From Rutidosis leptorrhynchoides (taxonomy: Eukaryota > Streptophyta > Magnoliopsida > Asterales > Asteraceae): a stretch of 64,000 bases of DNA. The translations under genes and the position numbers were made by a program. Of the stretch, positions 47,101 to 61,343 are shown piece by piece (position 1 is the first letter of the stretch; the number at the start of each line of letters is the position of its first letter). The DNA lies in contig NC_092335.1 in assembly GCF_046630445.1 (NCBI RefSeq), forward strand, positions 628,277,501-628,341,500, read 5' to 3'. The notes under the pieces were generated by a model that had not been told where the DNA came from, did no database searches, and saw only the letters and a program-made list of their open reading frames with translations.

Positions 47101-48717
47101 CCTCTTAGGGTCCGAGCTTTGAATATTACAATTCGTACTGATCTCACAAAGCAAATTCAAGCAGCACAGTTAGAGGCTTTAAAAGAAGAAAACGAAAAAG
47201 GCGAAATAAGCAAAGGGTTAGAAAAACAACTTGAAGAAAAAGCCGATGGAACCCTGTATTTTGCTGGTAGGATATGGGTACCAAAACATGGTAACCTAAG
47301 GCAACTAGTACTGGATGAAGCACACAAAACGAGGTACTCAATTCACCCAGGAAACGGAAAAATGTACCACGATCTCAAGAAGTTTTATTGGTGGCCTAAT
47401 ATGAAAACAGAAATTGCTACTTATGTAAGCAAATGTTTAACGTGTGCAAAGGTCAAAGCTGAGCACCAAAAGCCGTCAGGATTACTGCAACAACCAGAAA
47501 TTCCGCAGTGGAAATGGGAAAGAATAACCATGGATTTCATTACGAAATTGCCAAGGACTGCAAGTAGTCATGATACTATTTGGGTGATAGTTGATCGTCT
47601 AACTAAATCAGCTCACTTTCTACCAATAAAGGAGACAGACAGTATGGAGAAATTAGCACGCCTATATTTGAAGGAAGTAGTTTCCAGGCATGGTGTACCC
47701 ATCTCTATCATATCTGATCGCGACACCCGATTCACATCACGTTTCTGGCAGTCATTACAAAAAGCATTGGGAACTCGATTAGATATGAGCACCGCTTATC
47801 ACCCACAGATAGATGGTCAAAGTGAAAGAACAATACAAACATTGGAAGACATGTTACGGGCATGCGTGATTGACTTTGGAACCAGTTGGGATCTACACTT
47901 ACCGTTGGCAGAATTTTCATACAATAACAGCTATCATACGAGCATCAACGCAGCGCCATTTGAAGCACTTTACGGTAGAAAGTGCAGATCTCCTATCTGT
48001 TGGAGTGAAGTAGGAGAAAGACAACTTACTGGACCAGAAATTATTCATGAAACCACCGAAAAGATCATTCAAATACAACAGCGATTGAAAACGGCCATGA
48101 GTCGCCAAAAGAGTTATGCTGATGTAAGAAGAAAACCGCTAGAATTTCAAGTGGGCGACAAAGTCATGTTGAAAGTGTCACCCTGGAAAGGCGTTGTACG
48201 ATTCGGTAAACGAGGAAAGCTAAGTCCTAGGTACGTAGGACCCTTTGAAATCACCGAAAGAATTGGAACAGTTGCTTATCGATTAAAGCTACCGCAAGAA
48301 CTTAGTAGTGTTCACAACACATTTCACGTGTCAAATTTGAAGAAATGTTTAGCTGAAGAGGATGTCGTAATTCCTCTTGACGAAATACGAATCAATGATA
48401 AACTCCATTTTATCGAAGAACCTGTTGAAATCATGGACCGTGAGGTCAAACAATTAAAACAAAGCAAAATACCGATAGTTAGGGTTCGTTGGAACGCTAG
48501 ACGAGGACCCGAGTTTACTTGGGAACGTGAGGATCAAATGAAGCAAAAGTATCCACATTTGTTCACTGATATCGCTCATAAAACAGGTACTACTCAAAAT
48601 TTCGGGACGAAATTTTCTTTAACGGGGAGGTTATGTGATGACCCGGAAAATTTCGACTTATTTAAACCAATTCTCTATACGATTTATTATTTTGACACGT
48701 TAAATAAAGTCTGTTAG
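44182..48717 (+). CDS. gag-pol polyprotein (unit 2, 1511 aa)
   Basis: Intact frame, same domain order and catalytic residues as unit 1. Differences from the other units include N155S in gag, A341S after the second knuckle, L945S and K1008E in the RNase H-integrase region, and T1210I in the otherwise constant HPQTDGQSE motif five residues before the catalytic integrase Glu1215. The last change alters a residue conserved in both neighbouring copies and might reduce integrase activity; that is inference. The frame enters the 3' LTR at codon 1485 as in unit 1. Confidence 0.96.
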   Translation: MSQMSDAEFEQLVEKRVNERIAATEAAKATAEAAAVNTNSRNGCSYKTFQGCKPQTFSGTEGPVGLTRWFEKMESVFKISNCANGDKSKYASCTLQDGALTWWNNYAKAEGIDTAYDISWEELKKMLIEEYCPRNEIRKMESELRNLKVIGANLSNYEKRFMELALLCPELVPNEKRKIEMYIDGLSINIKGNVTSSKPNTMQEAMTMAHQLMDQITESSIKAPITEVKTTEGKRKWEDYKGKSTHLKKQETFKGKQDGATASPNYKGPHPFCKRCYTHHAGYCQVVCDKCNKKGHVAKDCYATVSEVKTKLTDVKKCFGCGKSGHFINQCPDKEKNKEPSRGRAFNVSASKAREDPNLVTGTFTVNNQLASIMFDTGADRSYMCKDFSFKLKCASLPLDDKYTIELANGKLIKADKICHGCEMNLAGETFKIDLIPVELGSFDVIVGMDWMSKTRAEVVCAEKAIRIPRKDETSLMIYGEKSNSKLNFISCMKAQKLIRKGCYAILAHVKKIDTEERSINDMPVVREYPGVFPEELPGLPPHRCVEFQIDLIPGAAPVVRSPYRLAPSEMQELQDQLQELSDRGFIRPSFSPWGAPILFVKKKDGSMRMCIDYRELNKLTIKNRYPLPRIDDLFDQLQGSSVYSKIDLRSGYHQLRVKEEDVPKTAFRTRYGHYEFLVMPFGLTNAPAVFMDLMNRICRPYLDKFVIVFIDDILIYSKDKEEHEQHLRLVLEILKKEELYAKFSKCDFWLQEVQFLGHVVSKHGIKVDPAKIEAISKWETPKTPTQIRQFLGLAGYYRRFIQDFSRIAKPLTALTQKGKKYDWSTEQESSFQLLKKKLTSAPILSLPEGNDDFVIYCDASRQGLGCVLMQRTKVIAYASRQLKIHEKNYTTHDLELGAVVFALKIWRHYLYGTKCTVYTDHKSLQHIFDQKQLNMRQRRWVELSNDYDCEIRYHPGKANVVADALSRKERVKPLRVRALNITIRTDLTKQIQAAQLEALKEENEKGEISKGLEKQLEEKADGTLYFAGRIWVPKHGNLRQLVLDEAHKTRYSIHPGNGKMYHDLKKFYWWPNMKTEIATYVSKCLTCAKVKAEHQKPSGLLQQPEIPQWKWERITMDFITKLPRTASSHDTIWVIVDRLTKSAHFLPIKETDSMEKLARLYLKEVVSRHGVPISIISDRDTRFTSRFWQSLQKALGTRLDMSTAYHPQIDGQSERTIQTLEDMLRACVIDFGTSWDLHLPLAEFSYNNSYHTSINAAPFEALYGRKCRSPICWSEVGERQLTGPEIIHETTEKIIQIQQRLKTAMSRQKSYADVRRKPLEFQVGDKVMLKVSPWKGVVRFGKRGKLSPRYVGPFEITERIGTVAYRLKLPQELSSVHNTFHVSNLKKCLAEEDVVIPLDEIRINDKLHFIEEPVEIMDREVKQLKQSKIPIVRVRWNARRGPEFTWEREDQMKQKYPHLFTDIAHKTGTTQNFGTKFSLTGRLCDDPENFDLFKPILYTIYYFDTLNKVC

Positions 48718-48990
48718 ATTGAGTCTCAAAAATTTTAGAACTGTTTCATATATACAATTACCGTTGACTACTCTCGACGATTCATGAACAATTATATGTA
48801 TGTATATATATATATGTACAAGTAAAAATGACTTTCCTACAGTAAAATACTATTTGCTACAGTAAAATACTATTTGCTACAGTGAAACCATATTTTGCTA
48901 CAGTGCTACCGTGAAAAACGACTTTGCTACAGTGATTTGCTACAGTAAAACACTATTTGCTACAGTAAACACTTTTGCTACAGTAAACAC
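48634..48990 (+). mobile_element. Unit 2 truncated 3' LTR
   Basis: Cut at the same base as unit 1. It carries AAAAATGACTTT where the LTRs of units 1 and 3 have AAAAACGACTTT, a variant shared only with the collapsed unit 4 LTR. Confidence 0.95.
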
Positions 48991-49008
48991 TACGAAAATT
49001 CTCCTGAG
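48991..49008 (+). other. Templated filler at the unit 2/unit 3 junction
   Basis: Identical to the filler at 39131-39148, showing that the junction arose once and was then amplified. Confidence 0.9.
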
Positions 49009-51133
49009 AGCTTATTTACATTCTCCTGATCAACTACGAAAATTATACAATTAGCTTAGTTATTAGACATTCATAAGGTAAATATTAAGGAAAAAAATAC
49101 AATAAACACACTTAATGTTGTTAATGAAAAAACCAGATAGAACCTAAAGCATGTTCACATTATAAACAACCAACCTTAATACGAAATACATACAAGTTAG
49201 GTTCATTCCTCATATCATCACAAAGATGCACACAAAACATCACAAGTTTCATACCCCATTTTTTTGCCAATTACATATGTAATTATTCCAATATTAAGAG
49301 GTGCAATCATTGCAGCAACTTGTGTCTTTCAAATCAAAAAGGGAACACTTGAATACTTTTAAAAATCCATATAACTAATAATGATATGAACAGAAAATTT
49401 ACTTTCCTCTACCCCGTACATGATCACTTTCTCCTTGATAACTCCCCTGTATATATAACACTTATTCATAATATACATAACAAAATATATTATATTGAAA
49501 ATAACAACAAAATAACTTTGATCTTACACTACGGGAGTGTAAAGTGATTGAATTGATTCAAAGCTATTGAGACAAAGATTATTAATTGACCAATAGATAT
49601 TTTTTAAACGAAATGCCAAACTTGTAGCCAAGTTTCAAATGTTACTACAAATGTACCTTTTTTATTATTATTATTTTTGACTAAAATAACGCTAATATTA
49701 AACCAAGCCTTTTCATAATCGATGAAAAAGACTAACAATATATAACCGATCCATACTCAAATCAAGGCTCAGAAATAGTAAACAAACCTAAAGCAAACAA
49801 AGAAGCTAACCTAACTAAATACGAACCTTGAAAAACCGGCAACCACAAAAAAATCGAGCACGAGAAAAATCATCCAACCACATACAACCCAAAATCTAAA
49901 ATACACCAAAATCTAAGAACATAGAACCGAACCAAGCCGCAAAAAATTACCCGTCTACCGCTACTTTACCTTTACATTTCCGAGTCTCTAAAATTGGTTT
50001 AACCACCACGCAATCAATCTTCAAACGATTAAACTTCTTGCCCCATCGATTCTCAATTGCATAAGAAGATACCTTTGATGCCCAGATACCAATTCTCACA
50101 ACCGGTACCGGGGTAGGAAACTATTCATCCTATCTGAAGCTACAAATGCACCTAATGCACAATGTCATCTATCATTCAATGCTAAAAGCCTAGAGAACAA
50201 CTCTCTAAAGGATCATAGTTAATTTGTATCTTTTTTATGCTTTAGTCTAACTATATTGGTATGTGTATAATCCAAATAAAAATTATCAACATGAAGTAGA
50301 ACAATATTAAACAAAATAGTGGTTTGAACATTTAGGTTGATATAACGTGACAATTTGAGATTGAAAACCGGAGAGGTAAGATTTTTAACCGTTTGAAGGT
50401 AGATGGAGTGGTCGTTAAACCGATTATCAAAACTCGGAAAGGTAAAGTGGTTAGACGGTAAGTTTAAGCGTTTATTGGTATTTTTGTGTTATTTATCATT
50501 TTTAGTTATTATTGTTTTTGAGTATCGGTTTCTAAAAGTTTGTTGCTCAAGGCTCGGATTTTGTTAGCTTGTTAGGATTTGTTTACCGCTTTCGAGCCTT
50601 GTAGCGGTTAACCGGACTTTGTATCTTCGTTCGTCTTTTTCATCTTCTGATGAAAAGACTAAGTTTCTATGTTATCGTTATTTTTGCAAAAAAAAAAAAA
50701 AAAAGTAATATCCAATGCGAGTGGTAAACTGGTAATTGTTTAGGATAATTTGTGAACCCTCCGGATTCAAACCGTGATGTATAAGATAACGTATAACGTA
50801 AACGTTCATAAGTAAAAATAGCAATGAGTCTCTAACTACCTCACTGTGAGAAATGATGCAGTAAGGCATCATTATCAATCCGCCAAACCTCTATACATGA
50901 ATGATTTTAAAAAAACTCCTAACTGTACAGCCTTAAGCACTTTGAAAAGAACACCCTGTATAAGAGATAGAATAGCAGTTTTAAAGACTCTTATAAAGAT
51001 ATTATATTATATAAATTTAAAAAAAACAATGTCATTTAATATATCATTTTGAAACATCATATAGCAAAAATACATATGAACTTTTAACTCTACAATGAGG
51101 ATAAAACATAACATGTTCATCCGTAAAGGATGA
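49009..51133 (+). repeat. Unit 3 host-flank segment
   Basis: Same content as the unit 1 flank. It has GTAAACGTTCAT near 50797 (GTAAACATTCAT in units 1, 2 and 5), a change shared with unit 4. Confidence 0.95.
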
Positions 51134-52713
51134 TGTGATGACCCGGAAAATTTCGACTTATTTAAACCAATTCTCTATACGATTTATTATTTTGACACGT
51201 TAAATAAAGTCTGTTAGATTGAGTCTCAAAAATTTTAGAACTGTTTCATATATACAATTACCGTTGACTACTCTCGACGATTCATGAACAATTATATGTA
51301 TGTATATATATATGTACAAGTAAAAACGACTTTCCTACAGTAAAATACTATTTGCTACAGTAAAATACTATTTGCTACAGTGAAACCGTATTTTGCTACA
51401 GTGCTACAGTGAAAACGACTTTGCTACAGTGATTTGCTACAGTAAAACAATATTTGCTACAGTAAACACTATTTGCTACAGTAAACACTATTTGCTACAG
51501 TAACACTATTTGCTACAGTAAATACTATTTGATGTCGACGAACTAGCAAACAAAACGGGAAAGGCGGCCATGCGATCGCATGGCAAAAACACTGAAAACT
51601 CATGCGATCGCATGAGCTACAGTAAATCGTAAAGTACTATAAATACACAGTTTGTTCGACGATAATTTTTCACACATAAATCTCTCAATATTAATATTTA
51701 TATTATAATTATAATTTTAAATTTAAGTTTAATAATAATAAGATATATACGAGGGTGTTTTTAATTCGGGTTTCAAACCGCTTTAAGCTAAGGAAATATT
51801 GGGTATTGTTCGGGGTATTGTTCTTGAATCCAAGGCCAATCATACGATCGTCTACCATCATTACGTCTACGAAATTTGCCTACAATATTGAGTCTCAATA
51901 TTGAACTGTGAGTTTATAGTCTCCCTTTTTAAATACTTTAAATATTTTTGGGCTGAGAATACATGCAATTTATTTTAAACGCAATAAGACACAAGTACAT
52001 ACTAAATTCTACACTGAGTTAAACCGAAAATCCCTTAGCTTTGGTAACTAGTAGCTGCCAGTACATAGGATATGGACTGGTGGGCGCGAATAATTGTATA
52101 TGGATCCATAGGGCTTGACATCCCCGTCCGAGCTAGAGCGCTAGCCTTTTAACGGACGTATGTTATTTGAGTTTAAGACACGTTGGTTTGCGCGTATTAA
52201 AACGAATGGGGTAATTATCACTATAGCGTTAAGTTTAGTTACCAGGGTGCTCTGTTACGTAGAATCTATTGATAAACTTTTGATGAAACCTTGTGGTCTA
52301 TCTTTATATATGTTTATGACTCGGGCAATTAAACCTATAACTCACCAACATTCGTGTTGACTTTTTAGCATGTTTTATTCTCAGGTCCTTAGAATGCTTC
52401 CGCTGTGATGTGCTTGTTGCCTGCATGGAGTCTCTCATACTTTGTACAAAGTTTATTGCATTCAAAATAAAACTGCGTTGTGTAATAAATAATTGGACTG
52501 TGATGTCAACCTGTAAATTAAAGACTTACGTATTTTGGGGTTTTGCTAATACCTAAGCACTCGCCCACATGTTTATAACTTTCTATGTTTAGAAAGTCAC
52601 TTATTTTAATGAATGCAATATTTTATCAAAACGTATCATATAGAGGTCAAAACCTCACTGTGGAATCAATGATTAACGTGCCGCGTCAATAGCGATTTTG
52701 ACGGGTCGTTACA
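51134..52713 (+). mobile_element. Unit 3 complete 5' LTR (1580 bp)
   Basis: Same ends, palindromes (51567-51616) and TATA as unit 1. The PBS follows at 52716. Confidence 0.96.
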
Positions 52714-52908
52714 GTTGGTATCCGAGCTTGAGGTCATAGGGAACCAGAAATTACATTAGTGTGTTTAACTGGTAATTGTTAGGATGCATTAGTGAGTCTG
52801 GACTATGACCATATCTGTTGTTACTGATTTTTGCTTATTATTTGGTCAAAAACATTATATGTGATATATTTATATGCTAACGTAATTGTTGTTTCAATTA
52901 TGTGATAG

Positions 52909-53594
52909 ATGACTTCCTCTAATCCTATCATTTTGTACGACTCGGAATCGGACACTGAATCTATTCTATCCACAACTGAAAAGGGCGTTCCAATACCTAT
53001 TAAAAAGAAATTGTGTTAGCCGGGGAATCTCAACTCCCGGTAAACCCAGAGGAGGTTCCAGCTCCACCCAGTTTTAGTTTTCCGGAGCCACAGTATCGTT
53101 GGCATGGACCCATGATCCCTGGAGTAAACGAGGATCGTCCATTTCTAAACAAATATGGACATTGGTCCAGATATACCGCCGACGGGCGGGTTGTGCCGAT
53201 TACGCCTGGCAGATTTCGGTTCATGACCACCGGTACATATTCTTGCAGTTCGTCATCATATTCTCCTGCACATGACTCAGACAGTTCGTCATCAGACGAG
53301 ATCAGTAAGGAGGAGGATTTCGCTAATGAAATAAAAGAGATCACTAAGGAGAAATTCCAACTTGCTATAGATAATAAAAACAACCACAATAATAAAATGT
53401 CCTTAATTATTAAAAAAGAACAGGACCATTCGATCCGTAACCACCCTTATTGTATTAAACCCACTGAGGCAACAGGTACCTCAAAACCCCAACTAAAAAT
53501 AAAATACACTGCCAGAATGTCTGTCGGACCATGTGCAAACAAACAATTGGCAGAGAGAACCAAATGGGAAGAAGTTTCTGATAGTTCTGAATAA
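52909..53594 (+). pseudogene. ORF0 leader protein, frameshifted (unit 3)
   Basis: The ATG is at 52909, but an A-run near 53003 has one A fewer than in units 1 and 2 (AAAAAGAAATTG instead of AAAAAAGAAATTG). This shifts the frame and stops it after about 36 codons at TAG. The remaining 193 codons (53013-53594) are open but lack the N-terminal motif. The gag-pol of the same unit is intact, so ORF0 was lost here without other decay. Confidence 0.85.
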
Positions 53595-54042
53595 ACGACC
53601 TCGCAACCATAAATCTTCCATGCGCTATTTTATTGCTTATGTGTGCTACTCTATCTTGTTATGTAAAATAAGCATATGTAAAATATCAGTATTGTATGGT
53701 ATTGTATTATTTTGGTTTATTAATAATAAATGCATGGAATGATTATTTGTATTATTACTACTTCTTATTATTATTATTACATAATAATGTAGTAACTCGC
53801 TATAATTTTTTATAGTGGTATATTATTAGGATTTTAGTAGTTAATTCCTTGTACTAGCTATTATGTATGAACTTAACGGGTAGGTAATACCCTAGAAATA
53901 ATTATAAAATGCTAATAAGAAGAAAAGGCTTTTATAATAATCGGTTCATATTATTAATATGCCACGATTAACTATTGACAACTCATTTTACCTATAATAT
54001 TCTATATGATTAAATTATATCTGTTGTGTTTATTGAAGAAAC

Positions 54043-57000
54043 ATGTCTCAAATGTCGGATGCTGAGTTTGAGCAACTAGTCGAGAAACGTGTGAATGAAA
54101 GAATTGCTGCAACCGAAGCAGCAAAAGCAACAGCTGAAGCAGCAGCCGTAAACACAAATTCACGAAACGGATGCTCATACAAAACTTTTCAAGGATGCAA
54201 ACCACAGACGTTTAGTGGAACTGAGGGACCAGTCGGTCTAACCCGATGGTTTGAAAAGATGGAGTCCGTTTTCAAAATCAGTAATTGTGCGAACGGAGAC
54301 AAGTCAAAGTATGCTTCATGCACATTGCAAGATGGTGCACTTACTTGGTGGAACAATTATGCTAAAGCAGAAGGAATAGATACGGCATATGATATCTCTT
54401 GGGAAGAACTGAAAAAGATGCTAATCGAGGAGTACTGTCCTCGAAATGAGATCAGAAAAATGGAATCTGAGTTACGTAATCTGAAGGTTATCGGCGCGAA
54501 TCTCAATAACTATGAAAAGCGTTTCATGGAACTAGCCTTGTTGTGTCCCGAATTGGTGCCAAATGAGAAACGAAAGATAGAAATGTATATTGACGGTTTA
54601 TCGATCAATATCAAAGGAAATGTTACATCGTCCAAACCGAATACGATGCAGGAAGCCATGACAATGGCACACCAACTCATGGACCAGATCACAGAGAGTT
54701 CGATTAAGGCACCAATTACCGAAGTCAAGACAACTGAAGGAAAGAGGAAATGGGAAGACTATAAGGGTAAAAGTACTCACCTGAAGAAACAAGAAACTTT
54801 TAAAGGTAAACAAGATGGGGCAACTGCAAGTCCAAACTATAAGGGACCCCATCCGTTCTGCAAAAGATGTTACACACATCATGCAGGTTATTGTCAAGTG
54901 GTCTGTGATAAGTGCAACAAGAAAGGACATGTGGCGAAAGATTGTTATGCCACCGTTTCTGAAGTAAAGACAAAACTCACCGATGTCAAGAAATGTTTTG
55001 GATGCGGGAAGTCTGGTCACTTTATAAATCAATGCCCTGATAAGGAGAAGAACAAAGAACCCGCACGTGGGAGGGCATTTAATGTTAGTGCCAGTAAAGC
55101 ACGTGAGGATCCTAATCTTGTCACGGGTACGTTTACCGTTAATAATCAACTAGCTTCTATTATGTTTGATACGGGTGCTGATAGAAGTTATATGTGTAAA
55201 GACTTTAGTTTTAAACTAAAATGTGCATCATTACCTCTAGACGATAAATATACTATTGAATTAGCTAATGGTAAACTGATAAAAGCCGATAAAATTTGCC
55301 ATGGTTGCGAAATGAATCTCGCTGGTGAAACCTTCAAAATCGATTTGATACCCGTAGAATTAGGAAGTTTTGACGTAATCGTTGGCATGGACTGGATGTC
55401 TAAAACAAGAGCGGAAGTTGTTTGCGCTGAGAAAGCAATCCGCATCCCTCGTAAGGATGAAACGTCATTAATGATTTATGGGGAGAAGAGCAACTCAAAG
55501 CTGAACTTTATCAGCTGTATGAAGGCCCAGAAACTTATAAGAAAAGGTTGTTATGCTATTCTGGCACATGTAAAGAAGATCGATACTGAAGAAAGAAGCA
55601 TTAATGACATGCCGGTTGTAAGAGAATATCCCGGAGTATTTCCAGAAGAATTACCGGGGCTACCTCCACACAGATGTGTAGAATTCCAGATTGATCTCAT
55701 ACCAGGAGCTGCACCTGTAGTCCGATCTCCATATAGACTTGCACCTTCAGAAATGCAAGAATTACAAGACCAGTTGCAAGAATTATCGGACCGTGGATTT
55801 ATTCGTCCTAGTTTTTCACCTTGGGGTGCTCCTATTCTGTTCGTCAAGAAGAAGGATGGATCTATGAGAATGTGCATAGATTACCGAGAATTAAACAAAT
55901 TAACGATCAAGAATCGGTACCCATTACCGAGGATTGATGATTTGTTTGATCAATTGCAAGGATCAAGTGTTTATTCTAAGATTGATCTACGCTCCGGATA
56001 TCATCAACTGAGAGTGAAGGAAGAAGATGTTCCTAAAACCGCGTTCAGAACCCGTTACGGTCACTATGAGTTTCTAGTCATGCCTTTTGGATTAACTAAT
56101 GCTCCAGCAGTATTCATGGATCTAATGAATCGCATCTGTAGACCGTATTTAGACAAATTTGTCATTGTTTTTATCGACGACATATTGATTTACTCGAAGG
56201 ACAAGGAAGAACATGAGCAACACTTAAGACTGGTACTAGAGATACTCAAGAAAGAAGAATTGTACGCAAAATTTTCGAAGTGTGATTTCTGGTTACAAGA
56301 AGTACAATTTTTGGGCCATGTTGTCAGTAAACATGGAATTAAAGTTGACCCCGCCAAGATCGAAGCCATTAGTAAATGGGAAACCCCGAAGACTCCAACA
56401 CAAATTCGCCAATTCTTAGGTCTTGCTGGTTACTACCGAAGATTCATTCAAGATTTCTCTAGAATCGCCAAACCCTTAGCTGCATTGACTCAAAAGGGAA
56501 AGAAGTATGATTGGTCCACAGAACAGGAATCCTCATTCCAGTTATTAAAGAAGAAGTTAACGTCTGCACCCATTTTGTCATTACCGGAAGGAAATGATGA
56601 TTTCGTGATCTATTGTGATGCTTCACGCCAAGGTTTAGGATGTGTATTAATGCAACGCACAAAAGTCATCGCATATGCCTCACGACAACTAAAAATTCAT
56701 GAAAAGAACTATACGACGCACGATTTAGAACTTGGAGCAGTAGTTTTTGCACTCAAAATATGGAGACACTATCTATATGGCACCAAGTGTACAGTGTACA
56801 CCGACCATAAGAGTCTTCAGCATATTTTTGATCAAAAACAACTCAATATGAGGCAACGTCGCTGGGTAGAGTTGTTAAACGATTACGATTGTGAAATCCG
56901 TTACCACCCCGGAAAGGCTAATGTTGTAGCTGATGCCCTAAGTCGAAAAGAAAGAGTAAAACCTCTTAGGGTCCGAGCTTTGAATATTACAATTCGTACT

Positions 57001-58578
57001 GATCTCACAAAGCAAATTCAAGCAGCACAGTTAGAGGCTTTAAAAGAAGAAAACGAAAAAGGCAAAATAAGCAAAGGGTTAGAAAAACAACTTGAAGAAA
57101 AAGCCGATGGAACCCTGTATTTTGCTGGTAGGATATGGGTACCAAAACATGGTAACCTAAGGCAACTAGTACTGGATGAAGCACACAAAACGAGGTACTC
57201 AATTCACCCAGGAAACGGAAAAATGTACCACGATCTCAAGAAGTTTTATTGGTGGCCTAATATGAAAACAGAAATTGCTACTTATGTAAGCAAATGTTTA
57301 ACGTGTGCAAAGGTCAAAGCTGAGCACCAAAAGCCGTCAGGATTACTGCAACAACCAGAAATTCCGCAGTGGAAATGGGAAAGAATAACCATGGATTTCA
57401 TTACGAAATTGCCAAGGACTGCAAGTAGTCATGATACTATTTGGGTGATAGTTGATCGTCTAACTAAATCAGCTCACTTTCTACCAATAAAGGAGACAGA
57501 CAGTATGGAGAAATTAGCACGCCTATATTTGAAGGAAGTAGTTTCCAGGCATGGTGTACCCATCTCTATCATATCTGATCGCGACACCCGATTCACATCA
57601 CGTTTCTGGCAGTCATTACAAAAAGCATTGGGAACTCGATTAGATATGAGCACCGCTTATCACCCACAGACAGATGGTCAAAGTGAAAGAACAATACAAA
57701 CATTGGAAGACATGTTACGGGCATGCGTGATTGACTTTGGAACCAGTTGGGATCTACACTTACCGTTGGCAGAATTTTCATACAATAACAGCTATCATAC
57801 GAGCATCAACGCAGCGCCATTTGAAGCACTTTACGGTAGAAAGTGCAGATCTCCTATCTGTTGGAGTGAAGTAGGAGAAAGACAACTTACTGGACCAGAA
57901 ATTATTCATGAAACCACCGAAAAGATCATTCAAATACAACAGCGATTGAAAACGGCCATGAGTCGCCAAAAGAGTTATGCTGATGTAAGAAGAAAACCGC
58001 TAGAATTTCAAGTGGGCGACAAAGTCATGTTGAAAGTGTCACCCTGGAAAGGCGTTGTACGATTCGGTAAACGAGGAAAGCTAAGTCCTAGGTACGTAGG
58101 ACCCTTTGAAATCACCGAAAGAATTGGAACAGTTGCTTATCGATTAAAGCTACCGCAAGAACTTAGTAGTGTTCACAACACATTTCACGTGTCAAATTTG
58201 AAGAAATGTTTAGCTGAAGAGGATGTCGTAATTCCTCTTGACGAAATACGAATCAATGATAAACTCCATTTTATCGAAGAACCTGTTGAAATCATGGACC
58301 GTGAGGTCAAACAATTAAAACAAAGCAAAATACCGATAGTTAGGGTTCGTTGGAACGCTAGACGAGGACCCGAGTTTACTTGGGAACGTGAGGATCAAAT
58401 GAAACAAAAGTATCCACATTTGTTCACTGATATCGCTCATAAAACAGGTACTACTCAAAATTTCGGGACGAAATTTTCTTTAACGGGGAGGTTATGTGAT
58501 GACCCGGAAAATTTCGACTTATTTAAACCAATTCTCTATACGATTTATTATTTTGACACGTTAAATAAAGTCTGTTAG
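54043..58578 (+). CDS. gag-pol polyprotein (unit 3, 1511 aa)
   Basis: Intact, with the full set of zinc knuckles, protease, RT, RNase H, integrase and chromodomain residues described for unit 1. Distinguishing residue: Ala at 813 (Thr in units 1 and 2). It shares S2, V709, K818, N851, R872 and G1059 with unit 2 against unit 1, so units 2 and 3 are closer to each other than to unit 1. Confidence 0.96.
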   Translation: MSQMSDAEFEQLVEKRVNERIAATEAAKATAEAAAVNTNSRNGCSYKTFQGCKPQTFSGTEGPVGLTRWFEKMESVFKISNCANGDKSKYASCTLQDGALTWWNNYAKAEGIDTAYDISWEELKKMLIEEYCPRNEIRKMESELRNLKVIGANLNNYEKRFMELALLCPELVPNEKRKIEMYIDGLSINIKGNVTSSKPNTMQEAMTMAHQLMDQITESSIKAPITEVKTTEGKRKWEDYKGKSTHLKKQETFKGKQDGATASPNYKGPHPFCKRCYTHHAGYCQVVCDKCNKKGHVAKDCYATVSEVKTKLTDVKKCFGCGKSGHFINQCPDKEKNKEPARGRAFNVSASKAREDPNLVTGTFTVNNQLASIMFDTGADRSYMCKDFSFKLKCASLPLDDKYTIELANGKLIKADKICHGCEMNLAGETFKIDLIPVELGSFDVIVGMDWMSKTRAEVVCAEKAIRIPRKDETSLMIYGEKSNSKLNFISCMKAQKLIRKGCYAILAHVKKIDTEERSINDMPVVREYPGVFPEELPGLPPHRCVEFQIDLIPGAAPVVRSPYRLAPSEMQELQDQLQELSDRGFIRPSFSPWGAPILFVKKKDGSMRMCIDYRELNKLTIKNRYPLPRIDDLFDQLQGSSVYSKIDLRSGYHQLRVKEEDVPKTAFRTRYGHYEFLVMPFGLTNAPAVFMDLMNRICRPYLDKFVIVFIDDILIYSKDKEEHEQHLRLVLEILKKEELYAKFSKCDFWLQEVQFLGHVVSKHGIKVDPAKIEAISKWETPKTPTQIRQFLGLAGYYRRFIQDFSRIAKPLAALTQKGKKYDWSTEQESSFQLLKKKLTSAPILSLPEGNDDFVIYCDASRQGLGCVLMQRTKVIAYASRQLKIHEKNYTTHDLELGAVVFALKIWRHYLYGTKCTVYTDHKSLQHIFDQKQLNMRQRRWVELLNDYDCEIRYHPGKANVVADALSRKERVKPLRVRALNITIRTDLTKQIQAAQLEALKEENEKGKISKGLEKQLEEKADGTLYFAGRIWVPKHGNLRQLVLDEAHKTRYSIHPGNGKMYHDLKKFYWWPNMKTEIATYVSKCLTCAKVKAEHQKPSGLLQQPEIPQWKWERITMDFITKLPRTASSHDTIWVIVDRLTKSAHFLPIKETDSMEKLARLYLKEVVSRHGVPISIISDRDTRFTSRFWQSLQKALGTRLDMSTAYHPQTDGQSERTIQTLEDMLRACVIDFGTSWDLHLPLAEFSYNNSYHTSINAAPFEALYGRKCRSPICWSEVGERQLTGPEIIHETTEKIIQIQQRLKTAMSRQKSYADVRRKPLEFQVGDKVMLKVSPWKGVVRFGKRGKLSPRYVGPFEITERIGTVAYRLKLPQELSSVHNTFHVSNLKKCLAEEDVVIPLDEIRINDKLHFIEEPVEIMDREVKQLKQSKIPIVRVRWNARRGPEFTWEREDQMKQKYPHLFTDIAHKTGTTQNFGTKFSLTGRLCDDPENFDLFKPILYTIYYFDTLNKVC

Positions 58579-58831
58579 ATTGAGTCTCAAAAATTTTAGA
58601 ACTGTTTCATATATACAATTACCGTTGACTACTCTCGACGATTCATGAACAATTATATGTATGTATATATATATGTACAAGTAAAAACGACTTTCCTACA
58701 GTAAAATACTATTTGCTACAGTAAAATACTATTTGCTACAGTGAAACCGTATTTTGCTACAGTGCTACAGTGAAAAACGACTTTGCTACAGTGATTTGCT
58801 ACAGTAAAACACTTTTTGCTACAGTAAACAC
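58495..58831 (+). mobile_element. Unit 3 truncated 3' LTR
   Basis: Same cut point as units 1 and 2 but about 20 bp shorter, because one CTACAGTAAA motif has been lost from the tract. This explains the 9841-bp period of unit 3. Confidence 0.95.
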
Positions 58832-58849
58832 TACGAAAATTCTCCTGAG
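58832..58849 (+). other. Templated filler at the unit 3/unit 4 junction
   Basis: Same 18-nt scar as at 39131-39148. Confidence 0.9.
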
Positions 58850-60526
58850 AGCTTATTTACATTCTCCTGATCAACTACGAAAATTATACAATTAGCTTAG
58901 TTATTAGACATTCATAAGGTAAATATTAAGGAAAAAAATACAATAAACACACTTAATGTTGTTAATGAAAAAACCAGATAGAACCTAAAGCATGTTCACA
59001 TTATAAACAACCAACCTTAATACGAAATACATACAAGTTAGGTTCATTCCTCATATCATCACAAAGATGCACACAAAACATCACAAGTTTCATACCCCAT
59101 TTTTTTGCCAATTACATATGTAATTATTCCAATATTAAGAGGTGCAATCATTGCAGCAACTTGTGTCTTTCAAATCAAAAAGGGAACACTTGAATACTTT
59201 TAAAAATCCATATAACTAATAATGATATGAACAGAAAATTTACTTTCCTCTACCCCGTACATGATCACTTTCTCCTTGATAACTCCCCTGTATATATAAC
59301 ACTTATTCATAATATACATAACAAAATATATTATATTGAAAATAACAACAAAATAACTTTGATCTTACACTACGGGAGTGTAAAGTGATTGAATTGATTC
59401 AAAGCTATTGAGACAAAGATTATTAATTGACCAATAGATATTTTTTAAACGAAATGCCAAACTTGTAGCCAAGTTTCAAATGTTACTACAAATGTACCTT
59501 TTTTATTATTATTATTTTTGACTAAAATAACGCTAATATTAAACCAAGCCTTTTCATAATCGATGAAAAAGACTAACAATATATAACCGATCCATACTCA
59601 AATCAAGGCTCAGAAATAGTAAACAAACCTAAAGCAAACAAAGAAGCTAACCTAACTAAATACGAACCTTGAAAAACCAGCAACCACAAAAAAATCGAGC
59701 ACGAGAAAAATCATCCAACCACATACAACCCAAAATCTAAAATACACCAAAATCTAAGAACATAGAACCGAACCAAGCCGCAAAAAATTACCCGTCTACC
59801 GCTACTTTACCTTTACATTTCCGAGTCTCTAAAATTGGTTTAACCACCACGCAATCAATCTTCAAACGATTAAACTTCTTGCCCCATCGATTCTCAATTG
59901 CATAAGAAGATACCTTTGATGCCCCGATACCAATTCTCACAACCGGTACCGGGGTAGGAAACTATTCATCCTATCTGAAGCTACAAATGCACCTAATGTA
60001 CAATGTCATCTATCATTCAATGCTAAAAGCCTAGAGAACAACTCTCTAAAGGATCATAGTTAATTTGTATCTTTTTTATGCTTTAGTCTAACTATATTGG
60101 TATGTGTATAATCCAAATAAAAATTATCAACATGAAGTAGAACAATATTAAACAAAATAGTGGTTTGAACATTTAGGTTGATATAACGTGACAATTTGAG
60201 ATTGAAAACCGGAGAGGTAAGATTTTTAACCGTTTGAAGGTAGATGGAGTGGTCGTTAAACCGATTATCAAAACTCGGAAAGGTAAAGTGGTTAGACGGT
60301 AAGTTTAAGCATTTATTGGTATTTTTGTGTTATTTATCATTTTTAGTTATTATTGTTTTTGAGTATCGGTTTCTAAAAGTTTGTTGCTCAAGGCTCGGAT
60401 TTTGTTAGCTTGTTAGGATTTGTTTACCGCTTTCGAGCCTTGTAGCGGTTAACCGGACTTTGTATCTTCGTTCGTCTTTTTCATCTTCTGATGAAAAGAC
60501 TAAGTTTCTATGTTATCGTTATTTTT

Positions 60527-60562
<36 letters not shown>

Positions 60563-60987
60563 TATCCAATGCGAGTGGTAAACTGGTAATTGTTTAGGAT
60601 AATTTGTGAACCCTCCGGATTCAAACCGTGATGTATAAGATAACGTATAACGTAAACGTTCATAAGTAAAAATAGCAATGAGTCTCTAACTACCTCACTG
60701 TGAGAAATGATGCAGTAAGGCATCATTATCAATCCGCCAAACCTCTATACATGAATGATTTTAAAAAAACTCCTAACTGTACAGCCTTAAGCACTTTGAA
60801 AAGAACACCCTGTATAAGAGATAGAATAGCAGTTTTAAAGACTCTTATAAAGATATTATATTATATAAATTTAAAAAAAACAATGTCATTTAATATATCA
60901 TTTTGAAACATCATATAGCAAAAATACATATGAACTTTTAACTCTACAATGAGGATAAAACATAACATGTTCATCCGTAAAGGATGA
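58850..60987 (+). repeat. Unit 4 host-flank segment
   Basis: Unit 3-like flank (shares GTAAACGTTCAT) with the longest poly(A) of the array, about 30 A at 60529-60558, and a private AAGCATTTATTGG variant near 60307. Confidence 0.95.
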
Positions 60988-61343
60988 TGTGATGACCCGG
61001 AAAATTTCGACTTATTTAAACCAATTCTCTATACGATTTATTATTTTGACACGTTAAATAAAGTCTGTTAGATTGAGTCTCAAAAATTTTAGAACTGTTT
61101 CATATATACAATTACCGTTGACTACTCTCGACGATTCATGAACAATTATATGTATGTATATATATATGTACAAGTAAAAATGACTTTCCTACAGTAAAAT
61201 ACTATTTGCTACAGTAAAATACTATTTGCTACAGTGAAACCGTATTTTGCTACAGTGCTACAGTGAAAAACGACTTTGCTACAGTGATTTGCTACAGTAA
61301 AACACTATTTGCTACAGTAAACACTTTTTGCTACAGTAAACAC
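60988..61343 (+). mobile_element. Unit 4 collapsed element: one truncated LTR only
   Basis: The LTR starts after the normal flank but stops at the truncated-LTR cut point, followed by filler and unit 5. PBS, ORF0, gag-pol and the second LTR are all missing. This is the product of homologous recombination between a full 5' LTR and a truncated 3' LTR, deleting about 7.3 kb. It carries the AAAAATGACTTT variant seen in the unit 2 3' LTR. Confidence 0.95.
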
